Source: Prevotella sp. UBA2755
Lineage (GTDB): Bacteria; Bacteroidota; Bacteroidia; Bacteroidales; Bacteroidaceae
DNA length: 63,069 bases
NCBI GenBank assembly: GCA_002353225.1
Contig: DEJF01000060.1
Span: forward strand, 29,789-92,857
Reading direction: 5' to 3'
Under the pieces are notes generated by a model that saw nothing but the letters and a program-made list of their open reading frames with translations, had not been told where the DNA came from and ran no database searches. Below are positions 33,142-42,402 of the stretch, in pieces (the first letter of the stretch is position 1; each line of letters begins with the position of its first letter). The position numbers and the translations under genes were made by a program.

Positions 33142-34071
33142 TCACACATTACTCAACAGCCAACCAACATAGACGAGATAGCCGACGACTAACAGGAGTC
33201 CCTCCCAACGCTCTACGGTATACTTCGTACGGGAGAACAGCCAGACGAGGACGACGGAGCTGAGCATCAACGAGAAGTCAATCATCGTGATACCTTGTAT
33301 CTGCATGGGACTGATGGTGGCGGTGAGTCCTAATATCATCAGGATATTAAAGACATTGGAGCCGATGACATTGCCGATAGCGATGGCAGACTGTCCCTTG
33401 CGTGCTGCTACGACACTGGTGGCAAGCTCTGGCAGTGAGGTACCTCCTGCTACGATGGTCAGACCGACAACACCTTCGCTGATGCCCAGGGAATAGGCGA
33501 CACGTGAGGCGGAATCGACAAAGATATTACTGCCAATCACCAATAGGGCGAGTCCCAGAAATACGAAGAACGCACTCATCCAGGGATTAATCGTCTTGAT
33601 TTCTGTTGCTGGTTCTGCCTTTCCACCCTTTGCCTGCGACAGAGTATAGTACATGAAGGCGGCAAAACCTGCCAACAGGATGACACCGTCGATACGTCCG
33701 AGGAAGGAGTCGAGTGCCAGCAGGGGTAATAGGACTGAGGCAAAGACGGCAAAAGGTATGTCTTTACGAACAGTGCTCTTGCTAATGGTCATCGGTGCCA
33801 CCATGGCGGCACATCCCACTATCAGCATGGCATTCATGGTATTGGAACCCACCACGTTACCGATAGCCATACCCGAAGTGCCCTTGAGTGCGGACACCAG
33901 ACTGACGAAGAGCTCTGGAGCGGAGGTGCCTGCGGCAACGATGGTCAAACCAATGATAATCTCCGGTACATTCATACGACGAGCCAAAGCGGAGGCTCCC
34001 TCTGTCAGGCGATCAGCCCCATAGAGTACCATCGCCACACCTGCTATGATCAGCACAATATCTATCAACAT
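33142..34071 (-). CDS. Calcium/sodium antiporter, CaCA family (YrbG-like)
   Basis: The 309-residue protein has about ten membrane segments in two inverted halves. Each half carries the alpha-repeat: AAGTSAPELFVS with GNVVGSNTMN in the first, and AGGTSLPELATS with GNVIGSNVFN in the second; these Glu and Asn residues bind the cations. It should export Ca2+ or K+ in exchange for Na+. It begins 25 nt after the S4-protein stop on the same strand and could be co-transcribed. Confidence 0.93.
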   Translation of the reverse strand: MLIDIVLIIAGVAMVLYGADRLTEGASALARRMNVPEIIIGLTIVAAGTSAPELFVSLVSALKGTSGMAIGNVVGSNTMNAMLIVGCAAMVAPMTISKSTVRKDIPFAVFASVLLPLLALDSFLGRIDGVILLAGFAAFMYYTLSQAKGGKAEPATEIKTINPWMSAFFVFLGLALLVIGSNIFVDSASRVAYSLGISEGVVGLTIVAGGTSLPELATSVVAARKGQSAIAIGNVIGSNVFNILMILGLTATISPMQIQGITMIDFSLMLSSVVLVWLFSRTKYTVERWEGLLLVVGYLVYVGWLLSNV

Positions 34072-34096
34072 AATCTCCCTATATTATAGCCGCCTC

Positions 34097-34528
34097 TTAA
34101 TCAAGGGACTCAAAATCTTCTGAATCAAAATCAAAATCATCATAACCTTCCAAGGAAGGACCTATGAACTCGTCCAGAGCACGACGCTCTTTCTTAGTAG
34201 GACGACCCGTGCCACGGGCACGGTCGATGAACCCACTGATGCGGTTCATCTCCAGCAACTCATACTGGTCGGCGGGAGTCACATTCTCATAGATCTCCGG
34301 GATGAGTTTCGCCCCCACCCTCTGCTCAATGGTCTTCAGTATCTTAAAAGAATAGGTCACGGGAGGTTTGCGGACACTGACGACCTCACCCACCTTCACC
34401 ATCCGGGAGGGTTTGACGTTCATGCCGTTCATCGTCACACGACCGTTCTTGATGGCATCAACGGCGATACTACGCGTCTTGAAGATACGTGCAGCCCACA
34501 GCCACTTGTCAACTCTTGCTTCCTCCAT
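34097..34528 (-). CDS. S4-domain RNA-binding protein (Hsp15/HslR-like)
   Basis: The 143-residue protein begins ARVDKWLWAARIFKTRSIAV, the S4 fold signature, followed by INGRV-type text (IKNGRVTMNGMNVKPS). Hsp15 recycles stalled 50S subunits with peptidyl-tRNA. The C-terminus is acidic (DFDFDSEDFESLD). It overlaps pth by 20 nt, and the neighbouring pth and rplY are also translation genes, which fits. Confidence 0.9.
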   Translation of the reverse strand: MEEARVDKWLWAARIFKTRSIAVDAIKNGRVTMNGMNVKPSRMVKVGEVVSVRKPPVTYSFKILKTIEQRVGAKLIPEIYENVTPADQYELLEMNRISGFIDRARGTGRPTKKERRALDEFIGPSLEGYDDFDFDSEDFESLD

Positions 34529-35096
34529 TCTTACCTAATTTATTATATTGGTTCATGGTGATGTCAATACCTGCCAGTACGAAACTCTTGATGATATCCA
34601 CCCCTAAGTCGATGGCTGGCTGCAGCACCTTCAGTTCCTCCTCACCATAACGTCCTAAGACATAGTCAATCTGCATACCCTGCGGATAATCATTACCGAT
34701 ACCCATCCGCAGACGGGCATAGTTCTGTCCGATGAGTTGCTGGATATGTCCCAGACCGTTATGACCGCCATTGGAGCCGTTCGCCTTCAAGCGGAACTGT
34801 CCCAAGGGAATCGCCACGTCATCGCTGATGACCAGCAGACGACACTGGTCGATATTCTCCTTGTTGAGCCAGTAGCGTACCGCATTACCGCTGAGGTTCA
34901 TATAAGTAGAGGGTTTGAGGAGAAACACCTTACGACCTTTAAGACTCGTCTCGCCTACAAAGCCATAGCGCTTATCCTCAAAAACGATATTGGACGCCTT
35001 TGCGAAAGCGTCCAATACCATAAATCCTGTATTGTGGCGGGTCATGTCGTACTCGTCGCCGACGTTTCCCAAACCAACAATTAAATACTTGTCCAT
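34509..35096 (-). CDS. pth: Peptidyl-tRNA hydrolase
   Basis: The 195-residue enzyme frees tRNA from peptidyl-tRNA. LIVGLGNVGDEYDMTRHNTG carries the catalytic His; KPSTYMNLSG and SDDVAIPLGQFRLK are typical, and NGGHNGLGHI supplies the Asn/His pair. Length is as expected. It follows rplY by 9 nt. Confidence 0.96.
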   Translation of the reverse strand: MDKYLIVGLGNVGDEYDMTRHNTGFMVLDAFAKASNIVFEDKRYGFVGETSLKGRKVFLLKPSTYMNLSGNAVRYWLNKENIDQCRLLVISDDVAIPLGQFRLKANGSNGGHNGLGHIQQLIGQNYARLRMGIGNDYPQGMQIDYVLGRYGEEELKVLQPAIDLGVDIIKSFVLAGIDITMNQYNKLGKNGGSKS

Positions 35097-35105
35097 TCTA
35101 TTCTA

Positions 35106-35708
35106 TTACTGAGCAGCCTCATCTGCTGACGCAGCCGAACGAGAAGCACGTGTTGTTCTAACAGAACATACGATAACCTCCTTCGGAGTAGCAATCTCCA
35201 GACCCTCGAAACTCAGTGAGCCCACCTTGATGCTCTTGCCGAGTTCCAAAGAGGTAACGTCGATCTCGAGCACCTCAGGAATATTCTTATAAGGAGCGGT
35301 AACGTTGATCTTACGGATCTGCAACTGGAGTTTACCACCATCACGTACACCCTGAGCGTGACCAGTCAGTTTCACAGGAATACCAACAGTGATGTTCTTA
35401 GTCTCGTTGATCTCGTAGAAGTCAGCGTGAATCAGCGCGTCTGTTGTGGGATGGAATTGGAGTTCCTTGATGATAGCCTTGTGCTCCTTACCGTCAACAG
35501 TAATGTTTACCACATATACATGAGGAGAGTAAATCACCTTACGCATCTCTGCCATAGGAACAGCAAAAGAGAATGCCTCGGGAAGATTCTTGTCATCCTT
35601 TGACTCACCATACAGATTACAGGGTACCAAACCCTCCTTGCGAAGCAACTTAGAGGCTTTCTTGCCTGTCTCGGTGCGCTTCTGACCGTTTACACTAATT
35701 TCTTTCAT
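35106..35708 (-). CDS. rplY: 50S ribosomal protein L25 (TL5/CTC type)
   Basis: The 200-residue protein has the L25 N-terminal 5S-rRNA-binding domain (GKKASKLLRKEGLVPCNLYG, KEHKAIIKELQFHPTTD) and the longer C-terminal TL5 domain. It ends with a short Ala-rich tail. It is the first gene of the rplY-pth-S4 group. Confidence 0.95.
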   Translation of the reverse strand: MKEISVNGQKRTETGKKASKLLRKEGLVPCNLYGESKDDKNLPEAFSFAVPMAEMRKVIYSPHVYVVNITVDGKEHKAIIKELQFHPTTDALIHADFYEINETKNITVGIPVKLTGHAQGVRDGGKLQLQIRKINVTAPYKNIPEVLEIDVTSLELGKSIKVGSLSFEGLEIATPKEVIVCSVRTTRASRSAASADEAAQ

Positions 35709-35782
35709 AATTTAATTGTGTTACTCTAAATTAAGTTATACATTTTGCTTAATTCACCATCACACGATGCGAAAAGCGGGTG

Positions 35783-35790
35783 CAAAGGTA
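35783..35790 (-). promoter_or_regulatory. -7 box of the rplY operon
   Basis: On the minus strand TACCTTTG followed by CACC. A CTTG that could serve as -33 lies 21 nt further upstream. Confidence 0.6.
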
Positions 35791-35921
35791 CGAAATATTA
35801 TTGATAATGAGCAAGTGATAACTGAAAAAATTAAAAAATACCACAATTTTCTTGCATGATAGGGGATTTCTTCGTATTTTTGCAGGTGATAAGAGTATCA
35901 AATATACTATTCTGGAGAAAT

Positions 35922-36866
35922 ATGATTAATCGTGAACTCATTAGAACAAAGGTTGTCCAGTTAACCTATGCGTACTATCAAAACGGGAACAATAACATGG
36001 AGATGGCGGAGAAAGAACTAATCTTCAGCCTGTCTAAAGCGTATGACCTTTATAATTATCTGTTAGCACTCATTGTGGCTATCACCAAAGAGGCACGCCG
36101 TTATTTGGAGGTGGCTCAGTCAAAGGCACAGCGCGAAGGCACGGAGATGCCCTCTCAGAAATTCGCATACAACCGTTTTGCCCTTCAACTGGAAGAGAAC
36201 AAGATGTTGAATGACTTTTTAGAGACCAAGAAACTGAATTGGGATGACGAGCCTGAATTCCTTAAAAAGATATATCACCAGATTATAGACAGTCAGATTT
36301 ATCAGGAATACATGGCGTCCGAGGAGGACGACTATGCCACCGATCGTGAGGTTTGGCGCAAACTATACCGCACATTGATTCAGGAAAGCAGCGACCTTGA
36401 CGGTTTGTTGGAGGAGCAGAGCCTGTATTGGAACGACGACAAGGAAGTGGTGGACACTTTTGTTTTGAAGACCATCAAGCGCTTTGAGGAGAAAAACCAC
36501 TCGAAACAGGAATTATTACCTGAATATAGTAATGAGGAGGACAAGGACTATGCCCGCAAACTGTTCCGTGCCACCATCCTGAATGCTGACGAGTATCAGC
36601 ATTATATGTCTGAGGCGTCACAGAACTGGGACTTCTCCCGTCTTGCCTATATGGATATTGTCATTATGCAGATCGCCATTGCAGAGATGATGACATTCCC
36701 CAGCATTCCTATCACAGTGACCATCAATGAGTTTGTGGAGATGGCAAAACTCTACTCCACCCCACGCAGCGGAGGATATATCAACGGCATGCTTGACGCT
36801 ATCGCCCGCCACCTTATAAAAAGCGGTAAACTGCTGAAACACATGGATGAGAAAATGGAAAGTTAA
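35922..36866 (+). CDS. nusB: Transcription antitermination factor NusB, long form
   Basis: The 314-residue protein starts MINRELIRTKVVQLTYAYYQ and carries the NusB helical domain at the C-terminus (MDIVIMQIAIAEMMTFPSIP, INEFVEMAKLYSTPRSGGYI). Bacteroidetes NusB has this extended N-terminal helical region. A GGAG ribosome site precedes the ATG at 35922; an in-frame ATG at 35856 overlaps the promoter (TATTTTTG near 35876) and is rejected. It heads a run of plus-strand genes with yajC, YbbR and coaE. Confidence 0.9.
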   Translation: MINRELIRTKVVQLTYAYYQNGNNNMEMAEKELIFSLSKAYDLYNYLLALIVAITKEARRYLEVAQSKAQREGTEMPSQKFAYNRFALQLEENKMLNDFLETKKLNWDDEPEFLKKIYHQIIDSQIYQEYMASEEDDYATDREVWRKLYRTLIQESSDLDGLLEEQSLYWNDDKEVVDTFVLKTIKRFEEKNHSKQELLPEYSNEEDKDYARKLFRATILNADEYQHYMSEASQNWDFSRLAYMDIVIMQIAIAEMMTFPSIPITVTINEFVEMAKLYSTPRSGGYINGMLDAIARHLIKSGKLLKHMDEKMES

Positions 36867-36903
36867 GAACATTGGAATAACGAAATAACGAAGAATATAA
36901 ACT

Positions 36904-37227
36904 ATGACACAAATGATTCTCGCTGCACAAGCCGCGCAGGGCGGTGGCAGCATGACCAGTTTTATTATTATGATGGTGGCTATCTTCGCCATCATGTATT
37001 TCTTTATGATTAAGCCCCAACAGAAACGCCAGAAGGAGATTCAGAATTTCCAGAACTCACTGGCTGAAGGCACTCCTGTCGTGACTGGTGGTGGCATCTA
37101 TGGAACTGTCAAGAAGATAGACCTTGCCACTGGTATTATTGAGGTAAAGATTGCCGACGGTGTCGTTGTCCGTGTAGACAAAGGCTCTGTATTCAAAGAC
37201 ATGGCAAGCACACCCATACAGAAATAA
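36904..37227 (+). CDS. yajC: Preprotein translocase subunit YajC
   Basis: The 107-residue protein has one membrane segment (FIIMMVAIFAIMYFFMI, about residues 20-36) followed by KPQQKRQKEI and a cytoplasmic domain with VVTGGGIYGTVKKID. It joins SecDF in the accessory secretion complex. It follows nusB by 37 nt. Confidence 0.95.
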   Translation: MTQMILAAQAAQGGGSMTSFIIMMVAIFAIMYFFMIKPQQKRQKEIQNFQNSLAEGTPVVTGGGIYGTVKKIDLATGIIEVKIADGVVVRVDKGSVFKDMASTPIQK

Positions 37228-37252
37228 GACCAGGATAAGGGGTAGATAATAG

Positions 37253-38233
37253 GTGATGGAGGTTAACCGAATATCATTATATATCAAAAATATCTTGTTC
37301 AATAAAATGAGCAAGGAGATTTTGATATTTGTCTTCTTCCTCATCTTATCGGGTATCTTTTGGCTCATCCTCACCTTGAATGAGACTTATGAGCGTGAAA
37401 TCAAGGTGACTATGCAGATTAAAGGTATTCCCAAGAACGTGGTGCTGACCTCCGATGAGGTTGACACGCTGCGTGTCATGGTCAGGGACAAAGGTTGGGT
37501 ATTGATAAGATATCTATACGAAAAGGAGCGCAATATCAACATCTCCTTTAAGAACCATGACCGAGGGAACGGATATGGTATTGCCTCTTCCTCTGATGTC
37601 AAGCGACTGGTTATCCAGCAGATGGAGATGTCTACGACCGTTAATTCCGTAAAACCCGACCGCATAGAGTTCTTCTATAATAACGGAGAGCGGAAGAGGG
37701 TTCCTGTCAGGTGGGCTGGTCGTGTAATTCCTGAACAACTGTACTTCATCTCCCACGTCCAGTATTGGCCTGACAGCGTGGACATCTATTCCTCCAAGGA
37801 GAAGTTAGACAGCATCAACGCCATCTATACAGAGCCGCTGAACTATGTGGGATTCCGTGACACGCTGATTGTCAATTGCAAGGCATCCCATCCCAAAGAT
37901 GTCAAAGTGGTTCCTGAGCAGGTCCGTGTAGGATTTTTCACTGATGTACTCACAGAGGAGAGCATTGATGGTATTCCTATCAAGGCAGTGAATATGCCGG
38001 AAGGCAAAGTGCTACGTACCTTCCCACCCAAGGTAAAGGTACATTTCGTCACTGGTGTCAGCCAATTCCATTCCCTTCGCCCAGAGGATTTCACTGTCAT
38101 TGCGGACTATCATGAGATCAGCCAGAATCCGTCAGACAAATGCAATATCTACCTGAAAGTGATTCCCCATGGCATCAGTCGTGCGACATTGGCAACCAAA
38201 CAAGTAGACTATCTGATAGAGGAACAGGAATGA
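37253..38233 (+). CDS. YbbR-like domain protein
   Basis: The 326-residue protein has an N-terminal membrane anchor (ILIFVFFLILSGIFWLILTL, near residues 22-41) and periplasmic beta repeats of the YbbR type (VPVRWAGRVIPEQLYFISHV, IPIKAVNMPEGKVLRTFPPK). In other bacteria YbbR partners with the diadenylate cyclase; that partner is not in this window. Its stop overlaps the coaE start by 4 nt. Confidence 0.85.
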   Translation: MMEVNRISLYIKNILFNKMSKEILIFVFFLILSGIFWLILTLNETYEREIKVTMQIKGIPKNVVLTSDEVDTLRVMVRDKGWVLIRYLYEKERNINISFKNHDRGNGYGIASSSDVKRLVIQQMEMSTTVNSVKPDRIEFFYNNGERKRVPVRWAGRVIPEQLYFISHVQYWPDSVDIYSSKEKLDSINAIYTEPLNYVGFRDTLIVNCKASHPKDVKVVPEQVRVGFFTDVLTEESIDGIPIKAVNMPEGKVLRTFPPKVKVHFVTGVSQFHSLRPEDFTVIADYHEISQNPSDKCNIYLKVIPHGISRATLATKQVDYLIEEQE

Positions 38234-38787
38234 AGATAGGTATCACCGGAGGTATAGGGTCGGGGAAGAGTTATGTCTGCAAACGGCTGGCTCGACATGG
38301 CATTGAGGTCTATGACTGTGATGCCGCGGCAAAACAACTTATTCGCACTTCACCTATTTTATATAAGGAACTCACTGCGTTGATAGGACCTGACACCTAT
38401 CAGGACGGACAACTCAACAAAGCGGCTGTTGCCCAGTTCCTGCTACAGAGCGAGGATAATGCCAAGGCGATAGACGCCATTGTCCATCCTGCCGTCTTCC
38501 GCGACTTTGAAGCGAGCGGTATGACATGGATGGAGAGTGCCATCATGTATGAGTCGGGTATCTACCAGTTGGTTGATAAAGTCATCGTAGTAACCGCCCC
38601 TGAGGAGATACGTATTCAGCGTGTGATGCATCGTGACCATATCACCCGTGAGAAGGTGCTGCAATGGATGCAACGCCAACTGCCACAGGAAGAGGTCATC
38701 TGCAGAGCCGACTATGAGATTGTCAACGACGGCATATCCGATATTGACGAGCAGTTGGCTCATGTCCTCGAAATATTGAACTATTGA
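38230..38787 (+). CDS. coaE: Dephospho-CoA kinase
   Basis: The 185-residue enzyme phosphorylates dephospho-CoA, last step of CoA synthesis. MKIGITGGIGSGKSYVCKRL carries the P-loop; DCDAAAK near 34 and VTAPEEIRIQRVMHRDHIT are conserved. The ATG at 38230 overlaps the YbbR stop; an upstream in-frame ATG at 38140 is inside YbbR and unlikely. Confidence 0.95.
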   Translation: MKIGITGGIGSGKSYVCKRLARHGIEVYDCDAAAKQLIRTSPILYKELTALIGPDTYQDGQLNKAAVAQFLLQSEDNAKAIDAIVHPAVFRDFEASGMTWMESAIMYESGIYQLVDKVIVVTAPEEIRIQRVMHRDHITREKVLQWMQRQLPQEEVICRADYEIVNDGISDIDEQLAHVLEILNY

Positions 38788-38816
38788 AAAAACAATAAAA
38801 AAAACAACAAAGTAAT

Positions 38817-39260
38817 ATGAAACAGACCATTTTAGCCATCTCGGGCAAACCGGGACTTTACAAACTCGTATCACGTTCCAAGAACAGTCTTATTGTGGAG
38901 GCTCTTGACGGAACAGGCAAGCGTATGCCCGCCTTCGGCACTGACCGTATCACCTCTCTTGCCGATATCGCTATGTTCACAGAGACTGATGATGTCCCCT
39001 TGATGAAGGTTCTCGCCTCATTGCGTGACCTGGAGAAAGGAAAGAATGCCAGCCTCAACTACAAGAAGGCAACACCCAAGGAACTGCACGACTATTTCAC
39101 GAAAGTCTTACCAGAATGGGACCAGGAGCGCGTTCACAACAGTGATATCAAGAAGTTCCTGCAGTGGTATGACATCCTCATCAATGCAGGCATCACAGAC
39201 TTTGAAGAGGAGATGGCACCCACAGAGGGTGATAACGTTGACGACCGAAAGGAAGAATAA
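38817..39260 (+). CDS. DUF5606 family protein
   Basis: The 147-residue protein starts MKQTILAISGKPGLYKLVSR, the signature of the DUF5606 family found across Bacteroidetes. It has a short SH3-like N-terminal region (GKPGLYKLVSRSKNSLIVEA) and a helical C-terminal part with an acidic end. Function unknown. It follows coaE by 29 nt and is followed by a strong terminator. Confidence 0.8.
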   Translation: MKQTILAISGKPGLYKLVSRSKNSLIVEALDGTGKRMPAFGTDRITSLADIAMFTETDDVPLMKVLASLRDLEKGKNASLNYKKATPKELHDYFTKVLPEWDQERVHNSDIKKFLQWYDILINAGITDFEEEMAPTEGDNVDDRKEE

Positions 39261-39267
39261 TCAAAGA

Positions 39268-39300
39268 AAAGGCACTTCGTGAAGTGCCTTTCCTTTTTTT
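39268..39300 (+). terminator. Terminator between DUF5606 gene and receptor gene
   Basis: AAAGGCACTTC (39268-39278) and GAAGTGCCTTT (39281-39291) form an 11-bp stem with a two-base loop, followed by seven T residues. It sits between convergent genes. Confidence 0.9.
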
Positions 39301-39301
39301 C

Positions 39302-42262
39302 TTAGAACCTTGGACGTCCGAAACCACCGCCCCCACCAGGACGACCGCCAGGACCACCGAAGCCACCACCCCGGCGACCACCAGGTCCACCTTCATGTCC
39401 TCTCGGACCTCCATTCTTACCACCGAAAATGTTCAGCCGATAGATGACATGCAGCATCGCATAGTTGGTAATAGCATTATACTCCGTATCGCTGCGACGC
39501 ATGGCATCCACCGTACGACTGAATGTAGACTGCTGATGGAGGATGTCATACATCTGAAGCGAGAGTGTCAGCGCATTCCCTCGCAGGAACGACTGTGACG
39601 CCTGTGCGTTCCATATCAGCTCATTGGTATTCATCGACGCATCGTTATAGCCACGGCGACTATTCATATTCATGCTCGTTGACAGTTGCGTACCCCAAGG
39701 TGCTGTCAGTTGCAGACTGCCACCGTACGAGAATGTCCAGGTGTCGAGGTTGTTATTACTCTGCAACTCACTACGGGCATGCATATACTCCAGTGAGCCG
39801 TTCAGCTCCACCTCCAGCCAGTCGTTACGATAGCTGCCGGCAAGGCGCTCTCCGATTGTCGTCGTACGGGTTGTCGATTTCTGGGAGTCTTCATTCCTGC
39901 TGACACTTACATATCCCACGTTATTATTATATCGGAGCGTTGTAAACGTGTTGACATTGAAGTAACCCGCAGAGTCGATGGCTGTATTGAACATAAACAT
40001 ACCGAACGTGTTCCAGTTGCCGTTGATATTCTCCGGTCTGATGGTACTTCCACCCGACTGCTCGTTATACGTCACCATATTAGAGATAGAGTTACGTGTT
40101 GTCGAGAAATTGACGTGTGCCATGATACTCCGCTGATGGTTCTGGATATAGTTATTATAGAACAGGCGGAAGTTCTGTGTGAACGAGGGTTTCAGTCCCG
40201 GGTTACCCTTCCGGATGTTCAGCGGGTCACTGTCATCCGTGATGTCCAACAGGTCACTCATTGACGGCTGACTGCTGTTGGCACGGTAGGTGAAGCGCAA
40301 CTGGCTCACCTTCGAGATCTTCCAACGGAAGTCGGCTGTAGGTGCGAAATTCGTCACCGTGCGTACTGTATCGGTATGCACGCCCTGATAGTCTTGTGTG
40401 AAATGTGAGCGCTGCGGCAGCACCTGGAAGCCCACATTCAGATTATAAGCCTTACGGACGATGCGTAACATAATCTCTGCCGTATGGTTGTAGTTACGAT
40501 ATTCTGAGAAGCGGCTCAGTTTGTCATCCTTATAAGAATCATAAGGATAGCCGACCTGTCTCAGGTAGTCATCCCATCCACGATATTGGGGCTCGATGCC
40601 AAAGAAGTCGATATACTTTTGGGTGAATATATTGCTCAAATCATACGTAGCACGGTCACTTTTCCTATAACTATACTGGTACTGGTAACTGAACTGCAGG
40701 TATGTCTGCCGGAAGATAGGCTCGCTATAGGTGGCACGGATGCCATAGTTCCAGTTTTTCGTCGGTGTCACCGCATAGCGGTTTGTCTGATGCGTAGAGT
40801 CCTCCCCATGCTGGTTCACCAATTGGAAATACTCCACCAGACTGTTAGTAAACGACTTATCCATGCCGTCTCCCACATTACCGGAGAAACGCAGGGTGAC
40901 GTTCCTGCCACTGTTGTTCAGCCGACGGTTCAGTTGCAACCATCCCCCCATACTCTTCGAGTCGCCATAGGTGACGGAGTTACTGCGGTCCCTGTTGATC
41001 ACGACATCCTTGTCAACAAGCGTTTCCAACGCACTATCGTCCAGCGGGTCCTTCACCCACCGGTATGGGTCATCATCCATCGTGAGGGAGACTCCCTCCG
41101 ACAAGCCATCACTTGAGTTGTAATTGAACTGTGGGCGCATCATGATATTCGTCATCGAGTCAGGTGTCCATTCCAAGCGGAAACGGGCATCCCAACTGTT
41201 TGAACGGGAGAGATTACTGCGCAGGCTATTTTTGAACGTAGACGAAGACCCCGTCATGAAATTCTCCGAAGAGGTGCGTACCACGGCATCCCCATCGCTA
41301 TGGTTCCAGCGGATGCTGGCATCAAACTTCAACAAGTCTTTCTTCTCGTAGTTGAGATTGAAACCTGCCATCTTCGTTGCTGTCAGTCCCTGTCTGCCAC
41401 CTCCGAATCGACCGCCTCCACCTCCAGGGAAGCCCATGTCGTTCACGTTATTGGCACTCAAAGGTACGAAAATCTTCAGGTCAGAACTCTGCATACCGGC
41501 AAAGACACGTCCACTATAACGCTTACGGGTTCCTGCCGCCAGGTCGGCATTCAGCATGAATCCCTTGTTCATGCCTCGCTTGATACCGAAATCAAGCACC
41601 GTTTCCTCTTCGCCGTCATCAATACCACTGACACGGGCAAGGTCACTCTTCTGGTCATAAGCCTTCACACGTTCCACGATAGAGGTAGGAAGGTTCTTCA
41701 TGGCCGTCTTCGTATCACCTGTCATGAACTCCTTACCATCGATCAGGATTTTCTTCACCTCCTTACCATTGATGGTCACCTTACCGTCATCATCCACCTG
41801 AGCACCTGGCAGTTTACGCACCAGTTCCTCTATCACTGAGCCTTCAGGGGTACGATAGGCAGAGGCATTATATACAAAGGTATCTTCTTTCAAAGTCACT
41901 TTGGAAGCCTGTCCTGTCACTGTGGCTCCCTTCAGCATAATGGCATCTGGCTTAAGATCAATAGTACCCAAGGCAATATCCTTGTCGGCAGTCACTTTTA
42001 CCGTCTTGGTAAAAGGCTTAAAACCCACACAAGTCACTTGTACGATATAAGTCCCGGCAGCAGGTGCCTTGACGCGGAAGTTACCGTCAAGATTGGTTAA
42101 GGAACCTGTCACCATCGTACTATCCTGTTTTAACAGTCTGACAGTTGTCTGTGCCACAGGCTCTTGAGAATCACTCTCAATCACTTTACCTGTGATGTTT
42201 CGTTGTGCCATCGCCTGTATTCCTGATACAGCCATGAGCATGAACAGCAATAATTTCTTCAT
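39302..42262 (-). CDS. Outer-membrane beta-barrel receptor with Gly/Arg-rich C-terminus
   Basis: The 986-residue protein has a signal peptide (MKKLLLFMLMAVSGIQAMAQ), a carboxypeptidase-regulatory-like domain (NITGKVIESDSQEPVAQTTV, residues 22-100), a plug-like region (about 110-220) and a large beta-barrel of the outer-membrane protein family 3. An internal loop reads FPGGGGGRFGGGRQG, and the last 35 residues are almost all Gly, Pro and Arg, ending GGGGGFGRPRF, which is unusual since barrels normally end on an aromatic strand. No SusD partner lies next to it. Ligand unknown. Confidence 0.88.
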   Translation of the reverse strand: MKKLLLFMLMAVSGIQAMAQRNITGKVIESDSQEPVAQTTVRLLKQDSTMVTGSLTNLDGNFRVKAPAAGTYIVQVTCVGFKPFTKTVKVTADKDIALGTIDLKPDAIMLKGATVTGQASKVTLKEDTFVYNASAYRTPEGSVIEELVRKLPGAQVDDDGKVTINGKEVKKILIDGKEFMTGDTKTAMKNLPTSIVERVKAYDQKSDLARVSGIDDGEEETVLDFGIKRGMNKGFMLNADLAAGTRKRYSGRVFAGMQSSDLKIFVPLSANNVNDMGFPGGGGGRFGGGRQGLTATKMAGFNLNYEKKDLLKFDASIRWNHSDGDAVVRTSSENFMTGSSSTFKNSLRSNLSRSNSWDARFRLEWTPDSMTNIMMRPQFNYNSSDGLSEGVSLTMDDDPYRWVKDPLDDSALETLVDKDVVINRDRSNSVTYGDSKSMGGWLQLNRRLNNSGRNVTLRFSGNVGDGMDKSFTNSLVEYFQLVNQHGEDSTHQTNRYAVTPTKNWNYGIRATYSEPIFRQTYLQFSYQYQYSYRKSDRATYDLSNIFTQKYIDFFGIEPQYRGWDDYLRQVGYPYDSYKDDKLSRFSEYRNYNHTAEIMLRIVRKAYNLNVGFQVLPQRSHFTQDYQGVHTDTVRTVTNFAPTADFRWKISKVSQLRFTYRANSSQPSMSDLLDITDDSDPLNIRKGNPGLKPSFTQNFRLFYNNYIQNHQRSIMAHVNFSTTRNSISNMVTYNEQSGGSTIRPENINGNWNTFGMFMFNTAIDSAGYFNVNTFTTLRYNNNVGYVSVSRNEDSQKSTTRTTTIGERLAGSYRNDWLEVELNGSLEYMHARSELQSNNNLDTWTFSYGGSLQLTAPWGTQLSTSMNMNSRRGYNDASMNTNELIWNAQASQSFLRGNALTLSLQMYDILHQQSTFSRTVDAMRRSDTEYNAITNYAMLHVIYRLNIFGGKNGGPRGHEGGPGGRRGGGFGGPGGRPGGGGGFGRPRF

Positions 42263-42402
42263 CTTTTATGTTGATTACTGACTTTGGACGCTCCCCAAAC
42301 CCGAAAGTTTAACGATATAAATCAAAAAAGTTGTCTTCCCGACAATTATTCCACAATTTTATAGAAGTATTTGCAAATTTTATATTAATTTTGCATCCGC
42401 AA

